Assembly: GCA_964565715.1 (NCBI GenBank)
Contig: CAZMGG010000143.1
Span: 1 to 13,794, forward strand
From: CAZMGG01 sp964565715
GTDB taxonomy: Bacteria > Planctomycetota > UBA1135 > UBA2386
DNA length: 13,794 bases
Direction: 5' to 3'
Shown: piece by piece, positions 8,940 to 13,794 of the stretch
How positions within the stretch are numbered: position 1 is the first letter of the stretch
Layout: every line of letters starts with the position of its first letter
The notes under the pieces: model-generated
Told to the model about the DNA's origin: nothing
The model's database searches: none
Seen by the model: the letters and a program-made list of their open reading frames with translations, nothing else
Made by a program: the position numbers and the translations under genes

Positions 8940-9204
8940 GAAGGGCATGGCCGCCGGCCCGAAGAGCAAGACCCGCAAGGTGAGCACCCGCCCGACGGCC
9001 AAGCCGGCGAAGCCGGCGGCGGCCGCCAAGGCCACCGCCCGGCCGCCCCGCAGCGCGCCGCCCGCCGAGGTCGAACTCGACGCCGACGCGCTGGAGTTCA
9101 TCGAGGCGATCCAGCGCTACCGCCAGGAGCAGGCGCGCCCGTTCCCGAGCTGGAGCGAGGTCCTGCACGTCTTGCGCAGCCTCGGCTACCGCAAGGCGAA
9201 CTGA
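8929..9204 (+). CDS. Small conserved-type protein with Lys/Ala/Pro-rich tail, function unknown
   Basis: A 91-residue protein in two parts. Residues about 7-47 are disordered and very rich in Lys, Ala, Pro and Arg (PTAKPAKPAAAAKATARPP), like histone-H1 tails. Residues about 48-91 form a compact alpha-helical segment (ELDADALEFIEAIQRYRQEQ, then PFPSWSEVLHVLRSLGYRKA). I recall similar short proteins with the FPSWSEVL...LGYRK ending in planctomycetes, with no known function (memory, unverified). The GTG at 8929 overlaps the mtnA end by 11 bases. The alternative ATG at 8947 sits eight bases after mtnA, with GAGAAGG only two bases upstream, which is too close for a good ribosome-binding site. Either way it is the last gene of the purC-mtnA cluster. 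Nucleic-acid binding by the basic tail is possible but is inference. Confidence 0.75.
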   Translation: MVDEKGMAAGPKSKTRKVSTRPTAKPAKPAAAAKATARPPRSAPPAEVELDADALEFIEAIQRYRQEQARPFPSWSEVLHVLRSLGYRKAN

Positions 9205-9260
9205 GCCCACGGCGGCGAACCACGCCCACGGCGACGAACCACGCCCACGGCCACGCCCAG
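9205..9260. repeat. 19-bp tandem repeat, about three copies
   Basis: GCCCACGGC recurs at 9205, 9224 and 9243, exactly 19 bases apart, directly after the stop codon of the small gene. The unit is GCCCACGGCGRCGAACCAC. Copies 1 and 2 differ at one base, and copy 3 decays after its first nine bases. No coding role is apparent. It sits just upstream of the 130-bp repeat array, so the two may be part of one unstable region. Confidence 0.75.
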
Positions 9261-9270
9261 ACCCAGGAAT

Positions 9271-9553
9271 CTTGATTGCGCACTAATTGTAAGTGGCGGT
9301 GGGACGGAAGCTTGTGGAAGCCGTCTGCGTCGGCTTGAACGCAGGCGCGGATGCACCGCGGGGCGCCTTGGGCACGCATGGCGGTGCCCGGTCTGGCTCT
9401 CTTGATTGCGCACTAATTGTAAGTGGCGGTGTGACGGAGGCTTGTGGAAGCCGTCTGCGTCGGCTTGAACGCAGGCGCGGATGCACCGCGGGGCGCCTTG
9501 GGCACGCATGGCGGTGCCCGGTCTGGCTCTCTTGATTGCGCACTAATTGTAAG
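9271..9553. repeat. 130-bp tandem repeat: two full units and the first 23 bp of a third
   Basis: Unit 1 spans 9271-9400, unit 2 spans 9401-9530, and a partial third covers 9531-9553. The two full units differ at only two positions (9302 G versus 9432 T; 9309 A versus 9439 G). Each unit starts with a 23-bp AT-rich core (CTTGATTGCG then CACTAATTGTAAG), so the layout is core-body-core-body-core with 107-bp GC-rich bodies. In unit 1 the body holds three inverted repeats: AAGCCG/CGGCTT (9318-9336, loop 7), CGCGG/CCGCG (9346-9360, loop 5) and GGGCAC/GTGCCC (9370-9389, loop 8). No transposase, terminal inverted repeat or tRNA-like fold is seen. It could be a short dispersed repeat family, an RNA element or a recombination hot spot; orientation is unknown. 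Confidence 0.92.
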
Positions 9554-9602
9554 ATGTTTGCGCGCAGTGGTTTGTGTTTGCGGTGGTTTGCCTCGGCCAG
9601 GA

Positions 9603-9632
9603 CGCCGCCGGCGCGCCTGCGGCGCGGCGGCG
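9603..9632. terminator. GC-rich imperfect hairpin between convergent genes
   Basis: The arm at 9603-9617 (CGCCGCCGGCGCGCC) can pair with 9621-9632 (GGCGCGGCGGCG) around a TGC loop if three bases bulge. It lies 15 bases past the uppP stop on the minus strand, in the right place to end that transcript. No T-run follows in either direction, so it is only a possible terminator. The rest of 9554-9646 holds nothing else I can identify. Confidence 0.35.
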
Positions 9633-9646
9633 GCGCGGCGACGGCT

Positions 9647-10483
9647 TCACAGCACGCCGCGCAGGCACAGGATGGCCAACACCACCCCCGCCGCGATGCG
9701 GTAGATGGCGAACGGCACGAAGGTGTGCCCGCGCAGGAAGCGCAGGAACGGCCGCACCACCACCAGCGCCGACAGGAACGACACCAGCGTCGCCACCACG
9801 AACGGCAGCAGCCGGTCGCCGGTCAACACCGACGGGTCCTTCGCCACCTTCAGCCCGCACGCCCCGTACAGGATCGGGATGCCCACCAGGAAGCTGAACT
9901 CGGCGGCCGCCGTGCGCGACAGGCCGAGCAGCATGCCGCCGGCGATCGTCGCGCCCGACCGGCTGGTGCCGGGGATCAGCGCCAGACACTGCCAGCAGCC
10001 GATGCCGAGCGCCGTGCGGTAGCCCATGCCGGCCACCTCGCCGGTCACCGGTGGCCGCCGCCGCAGCCAGCTCTCCAGCCACCACAGCAGGAGCCCGCCG
10101 ATCACCAGCGCACCCGCCACCACCGCCGGCCGCATCAGGTGCGCGTCGAGCCAGTCGTCGAGCAGCTTGCCCAGCACCGCCGCCGGCAGGGCGCCGACCA
10201 CGAGCAGCAGCAGCAGGTTCGGCCGGCCCGCCGTCGGCCGCCGCAGCCCGCGCAGCGCAGCAACCAGCTGCCGCCAGTAGAGCAGCACGATCGCGGTGAT
10301 CGCGCCGATCTGCATGCCGATCTCCATCGTGGTGTCGTGCATGCCCACCAGATGGCCGGCGACGATCAGGTGCCCGGTGCTGCTGACCGGCAGGAACTCG
10401 GTGAGCCCCTCCACCAGCCCCAGCACCATGGCCGCCAGCAGGGCGTGCTCGACGCCTTCCGGCAGCGGCTCCGGCCCGGCCAC
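9647..10483 (-). CDS. uppP: Undecaprenyl-diphosphatase (UppP/BacA family)
   Basis: Integral membrane phosphatase that turns undecaprenyl diphosphate into the monophosphate lipid carrier used for peptidoglycan and other wall polymers; extra copies give bacitracin tolerance in other bacteria. It has 278 residues and several hydrophobic helices, as in the family. The two signature motifs are intact: EGLTEFLPVSSTGHL (25-39) with E25, E29 and S35, and PGTSRSGATIAGG (171-183) with R175. The GTG at 10481-10483 starts one base after the ald stop and gives an N-terminus aligning with known UppP proteins; an internal ATG at 10427-10429 would remove part of the first helix. The tight spacing means it is almost certainly co-transcribed and translationally coupled with ald. 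It converges on the repeat island. Confidence 0.95.
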   Translation of the reverse strand: MAGPEPLPEGVEHALLAAMVLGLVEGLTEFLPVSSTGHLIVAGHLVGMHDTTMEIGMQIGAITAIVLLYWRQLVAALRGLRRPTAGRPNLLLLLVVGALPAAVLGKLLDDWLDAHLMRPAVVAGALVIGGLLLWWLESWLRRRPPVTGEVAGMGYRTALGIGCWQCLALIPGTSRSGATIAGGMLLGLSRTAAAEFSFLVGIPILYGACGLKVAKDPSVLTGDRLLPFVVATLVSFLSALVVVRPFLRFLRGHTFVPFAIYRIAAGVVLAILCLRGVL

Positions 10484-10484
10484 G

Positions 10485-11591
10485 TCAGATGGCCTGCTCG
10501 GGCGCCACGTACTCGAGGTTGAACGCCTCGGCGACGCCGCGGTGCGTCACCTTGCCGCCCAGCACGTTGGCGGCGGTCGCGATCACCGGGTCGCGGGCGG
10601 CCTTCTGCGCCCCCATCCCGGCGATCCGCCGCGCCCACGGGCCGGTGGCGTTGGTCAGGCCGAAGGTCGACGTGCGCGGCACCGCGCCGGGCATGTTGGC
10701 GACGCAGTAGTGCACGACGCCGTCCACCACGAAAGTCGGCTCGGCGTGCGTGGTCGGCTTGCAGGTCTCGATGCAGCCGCCCTGGTCGACGGCGACGTCG
10801 ACGATCACCGCGCCGTTCTTCATCGTCTTCAGGTCCTCGCGGCGGATCAGCCGCGGCGCCCGGGCGCCCTGCACCAGCACCGCGCCCACCACCAGGTCGG
10901 CGTGCACGATCTGCTCACGGATGGCGATCGGCGAGCTGTGCAGCAGCGTCACGTTGGCCGGCATCACGTCCGACAGGTAGCGCAGCCGCTCCAGGTCGAT
11001 GTCCATCAGCACCACCCGGCTGCCGAGGCCGGCGGCCATCTTGGCGGCGTTGGTGCCGACCACGCCGCCGCCCAGCACCAGGGTCGTCGCCGGCTCGGTG
11101 CCCGGGATCCCGCCGAGCAGGATGCCGAGCCCGCCCATGTGCTTCTCCAGGCACACGGCGCCCACCTGAACGGCCATCCGGCCCGCCACCTCGCTCATCG
11201 GCGTCAGCAGCGGCAGGGTCCTGCCCACCTGCAGGGTCTCGTAGGCGAAGCAGTGCGCCTTCGACGCGATCATCGCGTCGGTCAGCTCCTTGCTCGCCGC
11301 GAAGTGGAAGTAGGTGAACAGCAGCTGGCCGGGCTTGATCAGCTTGTACTCCGCGGCCAGCGGCTCCTTCACCTTCACGATCATGTCGGCCTCGCCGTAG
11401 ACCTCCTCGGCCTTCTGCACGATCCGCGCGCCCACCGCGGTGTAGGCCTCGTCCGGGATGATGGCGCCGAGGCCGGCGCCCGATTGCACCAGCACCTTGT
11501 GGCCGGCCGTGACGAGGTCGAGGACCATCGCCGGCACGGCGCCGACGCGGTTCTCCTGGGCTTTGATCTCCTTGGGGACGCCGATGATCAT
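10485..11591 (-). CDS. ald: Alanine dehydrogenase
   Basis: NAD-dependent enzyme that interconverts L-alanine with pyruvate and ammonia in the cytoplasm. It has 368 residues, the normal length. Key features: GVPKEIKAQENRVG with substrate-binding R15; K75 in VKVKEP; the catalytic histidine H96 in YFHFA (YLHLA in many relatives); the Rossmann loop VLGGGVVGTNAAKMA (172-186), with D197 and D199 just after the second strand (VVLMDID) placed for cofactor binding; D270 in VDVAVDQGG; and the signature NMPGAVPRTSTFGLTNATGPW (299-319). The ATG at 11589-11591 is preceded by GAGA at eight bases and fits the family N-terminus exactly. The gene begins 61 bp after the stop of the lipoprotein gene, with a possible promoter in that gap, and is followed after one base by uppP. 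Confidence 0.96.
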   Translation of the reverse strand: MIIGVPKEIKAQENRVGAVPAMVLDLVTAGHKVLVQSGAGLGAIIPDEAYTAVGARIVQKAEEVYGEADMIVKVKEPLAAEYKLIKPGQLLFTYFHFAASKELTDAMIASKAHCFAYETLQVGRTLPLLTPMSEVAGRMAVQVGAVCLEKHMGGLGILLGGIPGTEPATTLVLGGGVVGTNAAKMAAGLGSRVVLMDIDLERLRYLSDVMPANVTLLHSSPIAIREQIVHADLVVGAVLVQGARAPRLIRREDLKTMKNGAVIVDVAVDQGGCIETCKPTTHAEPTFVVDGVVHYCVANMPGAVPRTSTFGLTNATGPWARRIAGMGAQKAARDPVIATAANVLGGKVTHRGVAEAFNLEYVAPEQAI

Positions 11592-11651
11592 CGTGGTTCT
11601 CTGCGCCGGAGGGGGGCGGGCGCGCGCGCTGGGGTCGGGGAAAGGGCGAGC

Positions 11652-11657
11652 ACTATA
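11652..11657 (-). promoter_or_regulatory. Possible -10 element for ald-uppP
   Basis: TATAGT on the minus strand matches the -10 consensus at five of six positions. It contains the TAG stop of the upstream lipoprotein gene, and would start a transcript near 11645 with a leader of about 54 bases before ald. No good -35 is visible 16-18 bases further upstream, so an activator or another sigma factor would be needed if it is real. Confidence 0.3.
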
Positions 11658-12957
11658 GCGAGGGGCCGTTCCGGCTCCCGTGGTTTCCCGGAAGGCCCGC
11701 CCGCAGCCGCTGCACCAGGCCCTGGCGCTCGCCCGGCGGCAGGTCCGGCAGCACGGCGAAACGGAGATGCAGGCCGCGGTCGTCGCGCTGCACCGAGGGG
11801 CCTGGCCGCCGCAGGACCTGGCGTTCGGCCTGCAGGGCCTGCTCGGCCTGCTCAGGGTCCCCCGCCGGCAGATCCAGTTCGAGCCAGCAGGGGCCCGCCC
11901 CGCCGGCGGACACCGGCGGCGGCGGGGTCGTCGGGGGCGCCGGAACGGGCGCCTCGTCCTCGATCAGGATCCACTCATCGTCCGTTTCGCCGGCAGGCGG
12001 AGCGGTGGGTCCTGGCGCGGGCTCGGCAGCTTCCGCATCGACGGTCACCCGCGCGCGCGCTTCCTCGACCCGCTGCACCTGGTCCGACAGCACCGCGGCG
12101 AGGTGTTCGACGGCCTGCCAGCCCTGCAGCGGCGCGCCTTCCGTCGCCGGCGCCCGCGGCAGCGCCGGCGTCGCCTGTTCCTCGCTGAACCAGCTCGCGT
12201 CGGGCATCGGCTCCGGCGGTGCGGGCTGCCGCGCCGCCTTGCCCTCGCGGTAGAGCCGCCAGCCGAGCAATCCCACGGTGGCGATGCCGATCACCAGCAG
12301 CAGCGGCGTCAGCAGATCGCGGCGTCCCGGCTCGGCCGCGTGCCCCGGCCGCAGCCATTCCATCCCGCCGCGCCGCACCGTCTCGCCCGCCGGATCGGGT
12401 TGCCCCCCCGGCGGACCCGGTGGGCCGGTGGCCGGCGGCGGCCCCGGCTCGGTGACCGGCGCCTTGCCGGCATCCACCGGCGGCGCCCCGCCGGTCGCCG
12501 GCAGCTCCGCCAGCCGGCCGAGGAACGCCTCCAGCCGGTCCGCCGTGGCGTCCAGCGCCTTGCGCATCAGCTCCTGCACCTCGCGGTGCCGCGCGTCCTG
12601 CTGGCCCAGCTCGGTCTCCAGCCGCCCGAGCCGCTCCTGCAGCGCCGCCAGTTCGCCCTTCGACTCGGCCGACGCCGTCTGCGCCACCAGGCCCGACCAC
12701 CGCACAAGCTCGCCCGCCAGCGCCTGCTGCCGCTCGCGCAACGTGCCCTGCTCGGCGACCAGGCCCTGCAGCAGTTCGCGCAGCGGCAGCAACGCCGCGT
12801 CGAGCTGCCGCCGGTCGGGCGCCGCCTGCTGCCGTTCGATGCTGCCGCGCAGCGCCCGCAGCTCGCGCAGCAGTTCGGCCTCGGCGCCGGCGTCCGGCTG
12901 GTCGGCGGGCCCGCAGGCAGCCAGCACCAACGGCAGCGCCAGCCAAGGCCGCCTCAT
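11653..12957 (-). CDS. Coiled-coil lipoprotein with an internal transmembrane helix, function unknown
   Basis: I do not recognise a family for this 434-residue protein. Residues 1-15 (MRRPWLALPLVLAAC) are a lipoprotein signal with lipobox LAAC and lipidated C15. Residues about 24-150 are Leu/Glu/Arg/Gln-rich heptad sequence, a likely coiled coil. Residues 152-195 are a Pro/Gly-rich linker. Residues 214-233 (LLTPLLLVIGIATVGLLGW) are a clear membrane helix followed by RLYREGK. A second Pro/Ala-rich acidic stretch includes DDEWILIEDEA (326-336). Residues about 355-425 (from GPCWLELDLP) look like a small alpha/beta domain. If both anchors are used, the coiled coil lies outside the inner membrane and the C-terminal part inside (inference). 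The ATG overlaps the stop of the upstream gene as ATGA, so the two are translationally coupled. An alternative is that the first segment is a plain signal anchor. Confidence 0.8.
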   Translation of the reverse strand: MRRPWLALPLVLAACGPADQPDAGAEAELLRELRALRGSIERQQAAPDRRQLDAALLPLRELLQGLVAEQGTLRERQQALAGELVRWSGLVAQTASAESKGELAALQERLGRLETELGQQDARHREVQELMRKALDATADRLEAFLGRLAELPATGGAPPVDAGKAPVTEPGPPPATGPPGPPGGQPDPAGETVRRGGMEWLRPGHAAEPGRRDLLTPLLLVIGIATVGLLGWRLYREGKAARQPAPPEPMPDASWFSEEQATPALPRAPATEGAPLQGWQAVEHLAAVLSDQVQRVEEARARVTVDAEAAEPAPGPTAPPAGETDDEWILIEDEAPVPAPPTTPPPPVSAGGAGPCWLELDLPAGDPEQAEQALQAERQVLRRPGPSVQRDDRGLHLRFAVLPDLPPGERQGLVQRLRAGLPGNHGSRNGPSL

Positions 12958-13625
12958 CGTCCCGCCTCCGCCGCCGCGCGCCAGCCAAGATCCTGCCGCG
13001 GGAACGCCCGCACCAGCGTCGCCGCGTCGCCGCCGCCGGTCAGCACCAGCCGCCGCGGCGCCGCCAGGATCCGCCCGCGCAGCTCGCGCAGCTCCACCGG
13101 CTGCAGGTGCACGACGAGGTGCGCGGGCCGCTGCACCTCGCGCGAACGGTTGTGCAGCACCACCGGCACGACGGCGCAGACCGTGCCGCCGCCCGGCACC
13201 AGCCGGTGCAGGAACGGCGAACTGCAGCGCTGCGCGGCGCCGAGCGCCTCGTCCCACTCGGTGGTCAGCTCCGCGGGCGGCAGTTCCAGCAGGCGCCCCT
13301 CGCGGCCGTTGCCGAGGAAGATCAGGGTCGGCACCAGCGGCACCAGCACGTAGCCGCGCAGGCGGCCGCCCGGCGGCAGCGCGATGCCGTCGCGCGGCGT
13401 GACCAGCACCGGATGGGCCGGCGGCAGCAACCGCAGATGCAGTTCGCCGCGGCCGACGCCGAGGGTGAAGCGCCGCGCGGCGGTGCCGTCGTGGGCCAGC
13501 AGCGTGAGGCCGCCGCGCACGCGTTCGAGCACGAGTTCGGCGTTGCCGAGGCGCAGCCGGGTGCTGCGGCCGGCGGTGGGAACCGGCATCGGCGTGTCCA
13601 GGTGGTCGCGGCCCGGGTGCTGCAT
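12954..13625 (-). CDS. Uncharacterised beta-rich protein, possibly DUF432-like
   Basis: A 223-residue protein with no export signal or membrane helix. It is mostly predicted beta strand: paired stretches such as LRGYVLVPLVPTLIFLG and VCAVVPVVLHNRS separated by LLELPPAELTTEWDEALG. The order of elements (a P...P segment, a strand pair, an acidic turn, one cysteine, then a V-x-L-x-N-x-S strand and a late VEL) reminds me of DUF432, a family seen near mechanosensitive channels in archaea; this is from memory, weak, and needs a profile search. The ATG at 13623-13625 lacks a ribosome-binding site; an ATG at 13587-13589 has a weak GGA upstream and would drop 12 residues. It is translationally coupled to the downstream lipoprotein by ATGA, so they probably work in the same process. 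No channel gene is in the window. Confidence 0.75.
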   Translation of the reverse strand: MQHPGRDHLDTPMPVPTAGRSTRLRLGNAELVLERVRGGLTLLAHDGTAARRFTLGVGRGELHLRLLPPAHPVLVTPRDGIALPPGGRLRGYVLVPLVPTLIFLGNGREGRLLELPPAELTTEWDEALGAAQRCSSPFLHRLVPGGGTVCAVVPVVLHNRSREVQRPAHLVVHLQPVELRELRGRILAAPRRLVLTGGGDAATLVRAFPRQDLGWRAAAEAGR

Positions 13626-13677
13626 CGCGGGGGGATTCTAGGGGTCGTGCGGGAGTGGCGAAGGGCTGGTTTTTCGC

Positions 13678-13705
13678 TTGCGTGCGGCAGGGTCGTCGCC
13701 AGAAT
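13678..13705 (+). promoter_or_regulatory. Possible promoter of the tRNA-Val gene
   Basis: TTGCGT (13678-13683) and CAGAAT (13700-13705) are 16 bases apart, a usual promoter spacing, and would start transcription a few bases before the mature tRNA 5' end at 13719. The hexamers match three or four consensus positions each, so this is plausible rather than shown. Confidence 0.3.
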
Positions 13706-13718
13706 GCTCGCCTCCTGC

Positions 13719-13794
13719 GGGCGTTTAGCTCAGTTGGTAGAGCACCAGCTCGACAAGCTGGGTGTCGCAGGTTCGACTCCTGCAACGCCCACCA
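13719..13794 (+). tRNA. tRNA-Val (anticodon GAC)
   Basis: A complete 76-base cloverleaf with an encoded CCA end. The acceptor stem GGGCGTT pairs with AACGCCC (13784-13790). The D arm is GCTC/GAGC around AGTTGGTA. The anticodon stem CCAGC/GCTGG encloses the loop TCGACAA, giving anticodon GAC for valine codons GUC/GUU. The variable region is GTGTC and the T arm is GCAGG/CCTGC with loop TTCGACT. Position 33, normally U, is C here. The last base of the window is the terminal A of CCA, so any following tRNA genes are out of view. Confidence 0.95.

Noticed and set aside
9186..9543. Minus-strand frames over the 130-bp repeat, each starting MRAQGAPRC.
   Set aside because: Because 130 is one more than a multiple of three, the frame changes at each unit, so the peptides diverge between copies. 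There is no ribosome-binding site and no conserved domain; they are products of the repeat.
9271..9553. CRISPR array.
   Set aside because: The segments between the 23-bp cores are 107 bp long and nearly identical. Spacers should be about 30-40 bp and different from each other; no cas genes are present.
9271..9553. Integron attC sites or gene cassettes.
   Set aside because: The RYYYAAC and GTTRRRY core sites are not found in the expected paired positions, no integrase is present, and the bodies carry no open reading frame that looks real.
11653..13785. A 710-codon minus-strand open frame running from the tRNA through the lipoprotein gene, beginning MQESNLRHPACRAG.
   Set aside because: That start is the well-known false peptide from translating a tRNA antisense. 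The frame then runs antiparallel or out of frame across the 223-residue gene. Only the part from 12957 down has a lipoprotein signal and gene-like composition.

Overview
The window is a high-GC bacterial chromosome segment of about 13.8 kb carrying mostly housekeeping genes. Base composition, the lack of strong Shine-Dalgarno sequences before many starts, a lipoprotein signal, and a large secreted lamin-tail protein whose C-terminal domain resembles ones I associate with Planctomycetota all point to a planctomycete-like, Gram-negative-type organism. That placement is inference; no rRNA is present to fix it.

Left part (1-3692, all minus strand): a MoaD-MoaE fusion for molybdopterin synthase, then leucyl aminopeptidase (pepA), then acetyl-CoA synthetase (acs), which runs off the left edge. 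pepA and acs are 13 bp apart and probably co-transcribed. A 182-bp divergent gap separates moaDE from a plus-strand gene for a secreted protein with a lamin tail domain, a lectin-like middle and a C-terminal beta-rich domain. That gene converges on aroA (EPSP synthase, minus strand), and the two stop codons share one CTAG palindrome.

Middle part (6895-9204): aroA diverges from a tight plus-strand cluster of purC (purine synthesis), mtnA (methionine salvage) and a small Lys/Ala/Pro-tailed protein. purC and mtnA overlap by ATGA; the third gene overlaps or closely follows mtnA.

Repeat island (9205-9646): the only long gene-free stretch. It holds a 19-bp tandem repeat, then two near-identical 130-bp units (two mismatches) followed by the first 23 bp of a third. 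The 23-bp AT-rich core therefore borders each 107-bp GC-rich body, and each body can fold into three hairpins. This is the least explained DNA in the window.

Right part (9647-13794): on the minus strand, ald (alanine dehydrogenase) and uppP (undecaprenyl-diphosphatase) are separated by 1 bp. Upstream of them lies a coupled pair of uncharacterised envelope-type genes: a 223-residue protein with a possible DUF432-like layout, and a 434-residue coiled-coil lipoprotein with an extra internal membrane helix. A tRNA-Val(GAC) gene on the plus strand ends exactly at the window edge and has C instead of the near-universal U at position 33.

No phage, transposase, CRISPR or defence system is visible. 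The best candidates for something undescribed are the 130-bp repeat and the lipoprotein/DUF432-like pair.
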